The notes under the pieces were generated by a model that was not told where the DNA came from, ran no database searches, and was given only the letters and a program-made list of their open reading frames with translations. 64,000 nt of DNA from NCBI GenBank assembly GCA_036279015.1, contig DASUJY010000088.1:1-64000 (forward strand). Direction: 5' to 3'. A program made the translations under genes and the position numbers. Positions 49,971-58,013 of the stretch are shown in pieces; positions within the stretch are counted from its first letter, which is position 1; every line of letters begins with the position of its first letter. This DNA is from DATEOR01 sp036279015 (GTDB lineage: Bacteria; Actinomycetota; Thermoleophilia; Gaiellales; Gaiellaceae).

Positions 49971-51853
49971 TCGCTGTCTGCCTGCTCGGTCCGGTCGCGC
50001 TCCTCGGGGGCGGTGGGCCTCGTGCGCATGCGGCGGCTGAGGAGGACCGCCTGCCGGATCGACTCGCGGATCGGCCCGCGCCGTGGCCGCTCGTCCGCGG
50101 CCGGGTAGGGCGCGTAGCGGCCCGCTGCGACCGCGCCCGCCTGCGACGCCGCCGCTCCCCAGGCGAGGAACGAGATCACGAGCATCACCGGGACGAACCC
50201 GACCGAGGTGAGGGCGACGAGATACCAGATCGCATCGAGGCCGAGCCCGTAGCGAAACGCGAACGAGCCGAGCAGGAGAAGCGGTCCGAGCAAGCCGACC
50301 GCGAAGAGCCCGAGCGCGGCTGTGCGGCCGCGCTCCGACGCGTGGGGAAGCCAGAGCCAGGCGTGGAGCGAGGGCAGGACGAAGACGAGCGCGAACGGAT
50401 TCTGCGCGGCGACCACGAGAGCGACCACGGCGAGCCCCAGCATCGCGGCGAGATGGCCGCCGAGCTCCTCCGTGCGGGCGACCGGCTCGGTCGGGACGAG
50501 CCGAAGCCGCGTCACGAGCCAGCCGAGCGCCGCGAGGCCGGCGAAGACGACGAGCGCGAAAACGGGCCAGTCCTCGGCGGCCGGGGAGTCGGGCGAGATC
50601 GGGCGCGGCTCGCCGTTCGGGAAGATGCCCGTGACGGAGAAGAAGGCGAGCAGGACGCCGATCCAGGCCCAGAGCCCCACGCGGCTCGCCAGGCTGCGGA
50701 GGGCAGGCCGGAGGGCGATGTGCCGCCGGCGGCAGCGAGCGAAGAGGTCGACGGTCGCCGCGAGGAAGGGCAGGAGGCAGGCGAGGAGAAGGAACTGGAT
50801 CGTCCAGCCCCGGATCAGACGGGAGCCCGTCCAGATGTACGACTCCGTCCCGCTTGCGACGTCGGCCGCCGAGTCGAGCGAGGCGAGCAGCACCTGCGCC
50901 GACCGGCCGAGCTGGTCCATCCGCTCCTCGTCGAGGGCGGCGAGCGTGTCGCCTTGTGCGTCGGGTGTCCGCGCCGCGGCGGTGCTCAGCGTCACGGCCG
51001 GGACTCCCTGGGCGATGAACGGCGCCTGCCCCCAGAGGCTGAACGGGAAGGCGAGGTCGATGAGCTGGGAGAGCGCATTCGGGCGCTCGGGGGTGATCTG
51101 TCCCTGCGCCTCCACGCTCGCCTCGGCCGTCGCCACGAAGGTCGAAGCGGGCGTGCGTGGCGTGCCGCCCGTGAAGTGCAGCCGCGGCACGCCGCTTCCT
51201 CCGATGGCATCGAGGTCGATCACGGCCTCCAGCCGGTCCCCGAGGCCGGACTCGCGCGCGAACTTCGCGGCTCCGAGCGCGCCGGAGACGTCGCCGTCGG
51301 TCGAGACGAGCACGAGCGTGTGCGAGAGCGCCGCGGTGCCCGTGTCGCGCGCGAGCTCGAGCAGCGCGCCGGTTCCCGAGGCGTTGTAGTCGGCCCCCGG
51401 CGAGCCGCCCAGGTTGTCCCGGTGGGCAACGATCGCGATCACCTGTTGGGAACGCGGGACGTTCGCCGCCGTGGCCGGCGCGGTCGCGATCAGGTTGACG
51501 TAGCTCTCCTCGCCGAGCCCGGGGACGTCGGCCGTGAACGGCTGCCGGGTGACGGTGAAGTCGTAGTCGCGGAGGTGCTGGGCGACCCAGTTCGTCGCCG
51601 CCCGGGCTCCGGTCGTCCCCGGGCGCCGGTCCGGATAGTCCCGGGCCAGCTCGGTGGCGAACTGAAGGGCTGTGGTGCGGTCGAAGGACGGAGGCAGGCG
51701 CGGCTGCTGGAGGGCGACCGGCTGGCTGACGCTGAACGCGGCGACGAGGAGCGGGACCGCGACGGCAAGCCAGGCGGCCCGATAGATGCGGCCGGAGATC
51801 GGACGCTCGAGCGACCCGCGGCGGGGCCGGCGTCGTTCGGTGGGAACGGCCAT
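49967..51853 (-). CDS. Membrane-anchored M28-like peptidase with altered metal site
   Basis: The 628-residue protein has an N-terminal anchor (residues 27-47), an M28-like domain (about 55-320) and 7-8 C-terminal membrane segments. The M28 pattern starts well (VAHRDN, GADYNASG, VIDLDAIGG), but the catalytic Glu pair of the usual GEE is replaced in VSTDGDVSGALG, and the final His ligand is not seen (RTPDAQGDTLA). Eukaryotic and bacterial membrane M28B proteins share this layout. It may be a pseudo-peptidase or bind a different metal set. Confidence 0.75.
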   Translation of the reverse strand: MAVPTERRRPRRGSLERPISGRIYRAAWLAVAVPLLVAAFSVSQPVALQQPRLPPSFDRTTALQFATELARDYPDRRPGTTGARAATNWVAQHLRDYDFTVTRQPFTADVPGLGEESYVNLIATAPATAANVPRSQQVIAIVAHRDNLGGSPGADYNASGTGALLELARDTGTAALSHTLVLVSTDGDVSGALGAAKFARESGLGDRLEAVIDLDAIGGSGVPRLHFTGGTPRTPASTFVATAEASVEAQGQITPERPNALSQLIDLAFPFSLWGQAPFIAQGVPAVTLSTAAARTPDAQGDTLAALDEERMDQLGRSAQVLLASLDSAADVASGTESYIWTGSRLIRGWTIQFLLLACLLPFLAATVDLFARCRRRHIALRPALRSLASRVGLWAWIGVLLAFFSVTGIFPNGEPRPISPDSPAAEDWPVFALVVFAGLAALGWLVTRLRLVPTEPVARTEELGGHLAAMLGLAVVALVVAAQNPFALVFVLPSLHAWLWLPHASERGRTAALGLFAVGLLGPLLLLGSFAFRYGLGLDAIWYLVALTSVGFVPVMLVISFLAWGAAASQAGAVAAGRYAPYPAADERPRRGPIRESIRQAVLLSRRMRTRPTAPEERDRTEQADSD

Positions 51854-51904
51854 GGAGGCGGCCTGAGTCTAGACCCAGCCATCGGCCTATCCTTCTAGGA
51901 AGCG

Positions 51905-52603
51905 ATGGCAGAGAGTCCAACGATCCTCCTGGTGGACGACGAGGAGTCGGTGCAGAAGCTCCTCACCTATCCCCTCGAGCACGAGGGCTTCCAGGTGGTC
52001 CAGGCCCGCGACGGCGAGGAGGCGCTCGCCCGCTTCGACGAGAACCGGGTCGACCTCGTGATCCTCGACCTCATGCTCCCGAAGCTCGACGGGCTGGAGG
52101 TCTGCCGCAGGCTCCGCGCCCGGAGCGCCGTGCCGATCCTCATGTTGACGGCGCGCGACGACGAGCTCGACAAGGTCGTCGGCCTCGAGGTCGGCGCGGA
52201 CGACTACATCACGAAGCCGTTCTCGATCCGCGAGTTCCGCAGCCGTGTGCGGGCGGCGCTTCGCCGGGCGCAGCTCCCTCCCGCCGGGGCCCGGAGCGAG
52301 ACGATCCGCGTCGAGGGGGTCGCGATCGACCTCTCGAGGCGGTCGGTCGAGGTCGACGGCGAGCCCGTGCAGCTCACCTACCTCGAGTTCGAGCTCCTCC
52401 GGACGCTCGCCGCCAACCCCGGCCGCGTCTACTCGCGCCAGGCTCTCCTCGACGCGCTCTGGGGCGGGTCGGAGTACCGGGATCCACGGACGATCGACGT
52501 CCACGTCCGCCACCTGCGCGAGAAGATCGAGCCGGACCCGAGCGACCCGCACTACCTCTTCACAGTCCGCGGTGTCGGCTACCGCTTTCGCGAGGCGGCG
52601 TGA
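51905..52603 (+). CDS. Two-component response regulator, OmpR/PhoB family
   Basis: The 232-residue protein has a receiver domain with acidic pocket DDE (11-13), phospho-acceptor Asp55 (ILDLMLP), Thr in LTARD and Lys in TKPF. A winged-helix output domain follows, ending RTIDVHVRHLREKIEPDPSDPHYLFTVRGVGYRF. It probably controls genes under signals sensed by the adjoining kinase, with which it overlaps as GTGA. ATG 51905 has AGGAAG 5 nt upstream. Confidence 0.95.
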   Translation: MAESPTILLVDDEESVQKLLTYPLEHEGFQVVQARDGEEALARFDENRVDLVILDLMLPKLDGLEVCRRLRARSAVPILMLTARDDELDKVVGLEVGADDYITKPFSIREFRSRVRAALRRAQLPPAGARSETIRVEGVAIDLSRRSVEVDGEPVQLTYLEFELLRTLAANPGRVYSRQALLDALWGGSEYRDPRTIDVHVRHLREKIEPDPSDPHYLFTVRGVGYRFREAA

Positions 52604-54018
52604 ACCAGTTCCGCCACCCGCGCCTCTCGGTCAAGCTCGGGCTCGTCCTGCTCGGCATCGTGGCGGGGGCGCTCGCGATTGTCTACGCGGCACTCGTCCC
52701 TCGGCTTCAGGATCGCCTGGTCAACGACCGGCTCAACGAGCTCGAGCGGAGCGCGCCACCGGTGGCCCACCAGCTCCAGCAGACGACGAACCCGCTCGAT
52801 GCCGACGCCTGGGCGCGGCTCTTCCAGGGCAACCTGGGTGCCCGCATCGTGGTCTTCCGCCTGCTCGGGAACGACACGCTTACCCCGATCGTCGACTCGA
52901 ACTCGGTGACGTCTGCGGACATCCGTGACGATCCCGTGGCTCGGCAGGCGCTTGAGACCGGCGAGCCGGCTCGCGGCCAGGCCGACAGAAACGGTGAGCG
53001 CGTCGAGGTCGCCGTCCCGCTGAGCGAGGACACGGCGCTCCTGATCTCGGCCCCGCTGCGCGACACGCTCGCAAGCGTGCGGCTCGTGCAGCGGACCCTC
53101 CTCGTCTCCGGCCTCGCGGCGCTCTTCATCGCCTGGTTCGCGGGCTCGATCGCCGCGCTCCGCTTCACGCGCAGGATTCGGCGCCTCGAGACCGCGGCCG
53201 GCCGCATCGCCGCCGGCGACTTCGAGCACGAGGTGGTCGACCCGGTCGAGGACGAGGTCGGCGAGCTCGCGGAGGCCTTCGACCGGATGCGCAGGCGGCT
53301 CGCGCACCTCGATCGGGCGCGGCGCGAGTTCATCGCCAACGCTTCGCACGAGCTCAGGACTCCCCTCTTCTCGCTCGGCGGGTTTCTCGAGCTGATGGCG
53401 GACGAGGACGTGGATCCGGCGGTGCGCCGGGAGTTCGTCGACGAGATGGCGGCCCAGGTCGAGCGGCTCACGAAGCTCGCCACCGGCCTCCTCGATCTCA
53501 CACGCCTCGACGCGGGGCAGCTGTCCGTCGAGCAGGAGGAGGTGGACGTCGCCGAGAGCGCCCGCACGGTCTGCGAGGAGTTTCGTGCGGTGGCGGAAGC
53601 CGGGGACCATGCCCTTTCGGCGCAGGCGGACGGGCCCGTGCTGGCTCTCGCCGACGAGCAGCGCGTCCTCCAGGTGGCGCGCATCCTCGTCGAGAACGCG
53701 ACGAGGCACACGCCCGCGGGGACGAGCGTCGTCGTCACGGCCGAGCGCGACCGGAGCGGAGGGGTCACGCTCTCGGTCGCCGACGACGGACCAGGCGTGC
53801 CGGAGGCCGACCAGGAGCATCTTTTCGAGCGCTTCTATCGAGCGGCCGGCGGCCAGGCATCGGGAAGCGGACTGGGGCTCGCGATCGCCTCCGAGCTCGC
53901 CCATCGCATGGGAGGCTCGATCGGCCTCGACTCCCGCCCGGGCCGCACCGTCTTCACGTTGCGCCTGCCGCGTGCGACCGCCGCCCCGCGTGCCGAGCCG
54001 GTCTCGGTCCAGAGCTGA
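52600..54018 (+). CDS. Sensor histidine kinase
   Basis: The 472-residue protein has two membrane segments (about 12-33 and 165-187) around an extracytoplasmic sensor domain, then a HAMP domain (RFTRRIRRLETAAGRIAAGDFE), a HisKA domain with phospho-acceptor His250 (NASHELRTPL) and an HATPase_c domain (NATRHTP, DDGPGVP, GSGLGLAIA). The signal is unknown. Its neighbour HtrA suggests envelope stress. Confidence 0.95.
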   Translation: MNQFRHPRLSVKLGLVLLGIVAGALAIVYAALVPRLQDRLVNDRLNELERSAPPVAHQLQQTTNPLDADAWARLFQGNLGARIVVFRLLGNDTLTPIVDSNSVTSADIRDDPVARQALETGEPARGQADRNGERVEVAVPLSEDTALLISAPLRDTLASVRLVQRTLLVSGLAALFIAWFAGSIAALRFTRRIRRLETAAGRIAAGDFEHEVVDPVEDEVGELAEAFDRMRRRLAHLDRARREFIANASHELRTPLFSLGGFLELMADEDVDPAVRREFVDEMAAQVERLTKLATGLLDLTRLDAGQLSVEQEEVDVAESARTVCEEFRAVAEAGDHALSAQADGPVLALADEQRVLQVARILVENATRHTPAGTSVVVTAERDRSGGVTLSVADDGPGVPEADQEHLFERFYRAAGGQASGSGLGLAIASELAHRMGGSIGLDSRPGRTVFTLRLPRATAAPRAEPVSVQS

Positions 54019-54031
54019 ACCGGCCGGTCAC

Positions 54032-54037
54032 TACTAT
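54032..54037 (+). promoter_or_regulatory. Putative -10 box of the HtrA gene
   Basis: TACTAT lies 9 nt before GTG 54047, between the kinase gene and htrA, so the protease can be transcribed independently of the two-component genes. Confidence 0.4.
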
Positions 54038-54046
54038 GAGACTCCG

Positions 54047-55276
54047 GTGCGCCCAGGACCCCTAGCCGTCGTCGCGCTCGTCTGCGCTCTCCTGGGCGCG
54101 AGCGCCGCGCTTGCAATCGCGAAGGCCGCGGGCTGGATGGATGACCCCGAGCCGCAGACCGTCGTCGTGACGTCCGCTCGGGGAACCGCCGCATCGAATC
54201 CGGTCGACGAGGACGCGGCCGCCAAGCCGCTTCCGGGGAACGACTTCGATCCTGCGCTCATCTATCGCGAGCGCGCCGCCGGCGTCGTCACGATTCTCGC
54301 CCTCTTCGGCCCCCACGGCTCCGCCTCCGCGAGCGACGCCGCGCAGGGATCGGGCTTCGTCGTTTCCCGGGACGGCTACATCCTCACGAACAGCCACGTC
54401 GTGACGACGGCGGGCGAGGATGGCGCGGACGAGGCGGAGTCGGCGAGCACGGTGTTCGTCGAGTTCCGGGACGGCGACCGAGTGCGGGCGCGCGTCGTCG
54501 GCTGGGACATCTACGACGACGTCGGCCTCGTGAAGGTCGATCCCAAGGAGCACGAGCTCACGCCCGTCCCGCTCGGCGACTCGTCCCGGGTCGCCGTCGG
54601 CGAGCCGGTCGCCGCCATCGGCAGCCCCTTCGGCAACGACAGCTCGCTCACCGTCGGCGTCGTCTCCGCGACGGAGCGGTCGATCGCCTCGCTGACCTCG
54701 AGCTACGACCTCGTGGACGCGATCCAGACCGACACCCAGATCAACCGGGGGAACTCCGGCGGGCCTCTCTTCGATGCGCGCGGCCGCGTGATCGGCATCA
54801 ACGCGCAGATCAACAGCGTCTCGGGCAACTCCGAGGGCGTCGGCTTCGCGGTGCCGATCAACTCCGCCCGCCGCTCGATGGAGCAGCTGATCCGAAGCGG
54901 CGAGGTGCGCTACGCCTGGCTCGGCGTCTCGACGCAGACGCTGACGGCCGAGCTGGCGGAGCATTTCGGTTACCAGCGCAGAGAGGGAGCGGCGGTGCAG
55001 ACCGTGGTGGACGGAAGCCCGGCGGACGAGGCCGGCCTGCGCGGCGGCGGCGACGAGACGGAGTTCACGGGAATCCCGTTCCGCCCGGGAGGCGACCTGA
55101 TCGTCGAGATCGACGGCGCCCCGGTGCACACGGCCGAGGACGTCGTCCGGGCGATCACCGAGCAGCTCTTCCCGGGCGAGACGACGCATCTGACCATCCT
55201 CCGTGGCACGAAGGAGGTCCGCATCGCCGTCGTGCTCGGAGAGCGGCCGCGGGTCCCGCCCGGCGGCGGCCGGTAG
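54047..55276 (+). CDS. HtrA/DegP-type trypsin-like serine protease with PDZ domain
   Basis: From GTG 54047 the protein has 409 residues: an N-terminal membrane anchor (about 4-25), a disordered linker, and a trypsin-like domain with His117 (TNSHVV), Asp157/158 (YDDVGLVKV) and Ser237 (GNSGGPL). One C-terminal PDZ domain follows (AYAWLGVSTQ region, GSPADEAGLRGG, GDLIVEIDG). It degrades damaged envelope proteins. It is the expected output of the upstream two-component system. Confidence 0.93.
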   Translation: MRPGPLAVVALVCALLGASAALAIAKAAGWMDDPEPQTVVVTSARGTAASNPVDEDAAAKPLPGNDFDPALIYRERAAGVVTILALFGPHGSASASDAAQGSGFVVSRDGYILTNSHVVTTAGEDGADEAESASTVFVEFRDGDRVRARVVGWDIYDDVGLVKVDPKEHELTPVPLGDSSRVAVGEPVAAIGSPFGNDSSLTVGVVSATERSIASLTSSYDLVDAIQTDTQINRGNSGGPLFDARGRVIGINAQINSVSGNSEGVGFAVPINSARRSMEQLIRSGEVRYAWLGVSTQTLTAELAEHFGYQRREGAAVQTVVDGSPADEAGLRGGGDETEFTGIPFRPGGDLIVEIDGAPVHTAEDVVRAITEQLFPGETTHLTILRGTKEVRIAVVLGERPRVPPGGGR

Positions 55277-55290
55277 TCATCCCGGCCAAC

Positions 55291-55296
55291 TACAGT
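55291..55296 (+). promoter_or_regulatory. Putative -10 box of the DNA methyltransferase gene
   Basis: TACAGT overlaps GTG 55295 and lies 7 nt before GTG 55304, which argues that the second GTG is the real, leaderless start. Confidence 0.35.
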
Positions 55297-55303
55297 GCGG
55301 CGG

Positions 55304-56200
55304 GTGGAGCTCCCCACCGCCGACGTCGTGCTGCTCGGCGACAACCTCGAGGTGCTGCCGCGGTTCGCCGACGGCTGCTTCCAGCTCGTCTATGCCGATC
55401 CACCTTTCAACACGGGCCGTGCCGTCAGGCGGCGGACGCTCGCCGTCGTGCCGGACGCGGAGGGCGACCGGATCGGATTCCAGGGACGGCGCTACGCGAG
55501 CACCGTCCTCGGCGAGTCCTCGTTCGCCGACTCCTTCGACGACTACCTCGCCTTTCTCGAGCCCCGGCTCCGGGAGGCCCGCCGCCTGCTCGCGCCGAGC
55601 GGGACGCTCTACCTCCACCTCGACTACCGCGAGGCGCACTACGCGAAGGTGCTCCTCGACGAGCTCTTCGGCCGCGAGTGCTTCCTGAACGAGATCGTCT
55701 GGGCCTATGACTACGGCGCCAAGGCGAGGAGCCGCTGGCCGGCGAAGCACGACACGATCCTCGTCTACGTCCGGGACGCCGGGTCGTACTACTTCGACTC
55801 CGAGGCGGTCGACCGCGAGCCCTACATGGCGCCGGGACTCGTGACGCCCGAAAAGGTGGCGAGAGGGAAGCTGCCGACGGACGTCTGGTGGCACACGATC
55901 GTCTCGCCGACCGGCCGGGAGAAGACCGGCTACCCGACGCAGAAGCCGGAAGGCGTCCTTCGCCGGATCGTGCAGGCCTCGAGCCGCCCGGGCGACTGGT
56001 GTCTCGACCCGTTTGCGGGCAGCGGAACGCTCGGTGCCGTCGCCGGCGCGCTCGGCCGGCGCTTCGTCCTCGTCGACTCGAATCCGGAGGCGGTCGCCGT
56101 CGCTCGTGCCCGGATCGGCCGTTTGCGCGCAAGGGCTGACGGGGTAGGAGAAGCCCGAGCGGGTGGGAACTCAGGATTCCGCAGGTTGGGCGAGCTTTAG
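55304..56200 (+). CDS. Orphan site-specific DNA methyltransferase, beta class
   Basis: From GTG 55304 the protein has 298 residues. The catalytic motif YADPPFNTG (motif IV) comes near residue 32 and the SAM-binding LDPFAGSGTLGAV (motif I) near residue 235, the beta-class order used by many N6-adenine and N4-cytosine enzymes. An internal AYDYGAKARSRWPAKHDTIL and YPTQKPEGVL also fit this class. No restriction endonuclease gene is near, so it may be a regulatory or solitary methyltransferase. Its target is unknown. GTG 55295 is an alternative start. Confidence 0.88.
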   Translation: MELPTADVVLLGDNLEVLPRFADGCFQLVYADPPFNTGRAVRRRTLAVVPDAEGDRIGFQGRRYASTVLGESSFADSFDDYLAFLEPRLREARRLLAPSGTLYLHLDYREAHYAKVLLDELFGRECFLNEIVWAYDYGAKARSRWPAKHDTILVYVRDAGSYYFDSEAVDREPYMAPGLVTPEKVARGKLPTDVWWHTIVSPTGREKTGYPTQKPEGVLRRIVQASSRPGDWCLDPFAGSGTLGAVAGALGRRFVLVDSNPEAVAVARARIGRLRARADGVGEARAGGNSGFRRLGEL

Positions 56201-56219
56201 GAACGCTTGGAAGGGCGAC

Positions 56220-56225
56220 TACACT
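56220..56225 (+). promoter_or_regulatory. Putative -10 box of the RsbW-like gene
   Basis: TACACT lies 8 nt before ATG 56234, with TTTAGG 18 nt further upstream as a weak -35; a leaderless transcript is likely. Confidence 0.45.
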
Positions 56226-56233
56226 CCGACGCG

Positions 56234-56662
56234 ATGAGCGACTCCCGCGAGAACGGCAGCGGCCTCGTTGCCCTCACGATCCCCGCGCGCGCCGAGTACG
56301 TCGCGCTTTGCAGGCTCGCCCTCACGGGGCTTGCAAGGACGCGCGAGCTCGAGCCCGAGGTCGTCGCCGACCTGAAGCTCGCGCTCACCGAGGCCTGCTC
56401 GAACTCGGTGCGGCACGCCTACGAGGAGGGCCGGGACGGCCTCGTCCAGATCTCGTACCACCTCGACGGCGACCGTATCGCGGTCGAGGTTGCGGACGAC
56501 GGCGCCGGCTTCGACCCCGAGGTGCTCCGGCGCGCGGAGGAGGAGCTCGACGAGGGCGGGCTCGGAATCGCCATCATCAGAGCCGTCACCGACGAGCTCG
56601 ACATCGGTCCGAATCCGGCCGGCGCAGGATCGCGGCTCCGCTTCACGAAATACCTCAACTGA
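56234..56662 (+). CDS. RsbW-like ATP-binding protein (anti-sigma factor/kinase type)
   Basis: The 142-residue protein is a stand-alone HATPase_c_2 domain: ADLKLALTEACSNSVRHAYEEG (N-box), VADDGAGFDP (G1) and GGLGIAIIRAVTDELDI (G2), as in RsbW and SpoIIAB. Such proteins bind and hold a sigma factor and phosphorylate an anti-anti-sigma partner. No anti-anti-sigma or sigma-B gene adjoins it. The start ATG 56234 was preferred because a TACACT box lies 8 nt upstream. Confidence 0.85.
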   Translation: MSDSRENGSGLVALTIPARAEYVALCRLALTGLARTRELEPEVVADLKLALTEACSNSVRHAYEEGRDGLVQISYHLDGDRIAVEVADDGAGFDPEVLRRAEEELDEGGLGIAIIRAVTDELDIGPNPAGAGSRLRFTKYLN

Positions 56663-56679
56663 TCTCACTCCCCCGCCGA

Positions 56680-56685
56680 TATCCT
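56680..56685 (+). promoter_or_regulatory. Putative -10 box of the TreT-like gene
   Basis: TATCCT lies 8 nt before GTG 56694, consistent with leaderless transcription. Confidence 0.4.
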
Positions 56686-56693
56686 CAGCCGCC

Positions 56694-57977
56694 GTGCAGC
56701 TCCAGCAGGTAAACGTCGGCTCGAAGTCGCTCGCGGACTACGCGACGATCGCCAGCCGAGGCCTCATGGAGCAGCTGCGGGCTCTCGCGGAGCCGCTCGC
56801 GGGTAAGCGGGTGCTCCACCTCTCGGCGACCGCGTTCGGGGGCGGGGTTGCGGAGATCCTCTACACACTCGTGCCGCTGATGCGGGACGCGGGCCTCGAG
56901 ACCGAGTGGCGGGTCATCTTCGGCCAGGAGGAGTTCTTCGACGTCACGAAGGCGATTCACAACGCGCTCCAGGGCGCGCCCCGCTCGCTGACGGACGAGG
57001 AGAAGGAGATCTTCCGCCGCTACAACCTCGGCAACGCGGAGGAGCTGACGGACTCGTTCGACTACGTCATCGTCCACGATCCTCAGCCCGCGGGCATGAT
57101 CGAGCACGCCCGCGCGAGCGGTGCGCACTGGATCTGGCGCTGCCACATCGACCTCTCGACGCCCAACCGCGACGTGCTCGAGTTCCTGCTCCCCTGGATC
57201 TCGTCCTACGACGCCATGGTCTTCCACCGTGACGAATACGTGCCCCACCACAACGGGCTGGCGCCTGCCTACATCTGGCCGCCCGCGATCGACCCGCTGA
57301 CGCCGAAGAACATGGCACTCTCGAACGAGGACGCGGCCTACATCGTCGACCAGTTCGGGATCGACGTCGAGCGGGCCCTCGTGACGCAGGTCTCCCGCTT
57401 CGATCCCTGGAAGGACCCTCTCGGCGTCATCGAGGCCTGGCGCAGGCTCAGGGAGCGGCACCCGCGCACCCAGCTGGCGCTCGTCGGCTCGATGGCGCAC
57501 GACGACCCGGAAGGGTGGGACTACTACAACCAGACCGTGGCGGCCGCTGACGGCGATCCCGACGTCTTCATCCTCTCGAACCTGAACAACGTCGGCTCGG
57601 TCGAGGTCAATGCCTTCCAGGTGCATTCGCGCGCGCTCGTGCAGAAGTCGATCCGGGAGGGCTTCGGACTGACCGTCACGGAGGCGCTCTGGAAAGGGAG
57701 GCCGCTCGTCGCTGGCCGCGCCGGGGGCATCGTCGACCAGGTCCAGGACGGCGAGACCGGCCTGCTCGTGGACTCGGTGGAAGGCTGTGCGGCGGCGCTT
57801 CAGACGATCCTCGATGATCCGGCGAGCGCGCGTCAGATGGCGCTTCGCGGCAAGGAGTTCGTGCGGCGGAACTTCCTCTCGCCGCGGCTCCTGCGGGACT
57901 GGCTCGCGCTGTTCAACCGCCTCGACGGCAACGACCTCGGCGACGCCGAGCTCGTGACGGCATCCACGACCGCCTAG
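56694..57977 (+). CDS. GT4 glycosyltransferase, trehalose synthase TreT-like
   Basis: The 427-residue protein has the TreT-type N-terminus VLHLSATAFGGGVAEILYTLVPLM, the active-site HDPQPAGMI, WRCHIDLSTPN and the GT4 nucleotide-sugar motif VQKSIREGFGLTVTEALW. TreT joins ADP- or UDP-glucose to glucose to make trehalose, reversibly. Related GT4 enzymes act on other sugars, so trehalose is probable, not certain. A trehalose-6-phosphate synthase gene follows at once, with its own promoter-like box. Confidence 0.85.
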   Translation: MQLQQVNVGSKSLADYATIASRGLMEQLRALAEPLAGKRVLHLSATAFGGGVAEILYTLVPLMRDAGLETEWRVIFGQEEFFDVTKAIHNALQGAPRSLTDEEKEIFRRYNLGNAEELTDSFDYVIVHDPQPAGMIEHARASGAHWIWRCHIDLSTPNRDVLEFLLPWISSYDAMVFHRDEYVPHHNGLAPAYIWPPAIDPLTPKNMALSNEDAAYIVDQFGIDVERALVTQVSRFDPWKDPLGVIEAWRRLRERHPRTQLALVGSMAHDDPEGWDYYNQTVAAADGDPDVFILSNLNNVGSVEVNAFQVHSRALVQKSIREGFGLTVTEALWKGRPLVAGRAGGIVDQVQDGETGLLVDSVEGCAAALQTILDDPASARQMALRGKEFVRRNFLSPRLLRDWLALFNRLDGNDLGDAELVTASTTA

Positions 57978-58000
57978 TTACGGAGTCTCCGGCCTCGGGG

Positions 58001-58006
58001 TAGGGT
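58001..58006 (+). promoter_or_regulatory. Putative promoter of the GT20 gene
   Basis: TAGGGT (58001-58006) lies 7 nt before ATG 58014, with TTACGG (57978-57983) 17 nt upstream as a possible -35. This is one of the clearest leaderless layouts in the window. Confidence 0.5.
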
Positions 58007-58013
58007 GTCTCGA

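Noticed and set aside
48714..51920. Very long minus-strand frame (1068 codons) over moeA and the M28 gene
   Set aside because: It is an Arg/Pro/Ala-rich shadow in the wrong frame of two well-supported genes.
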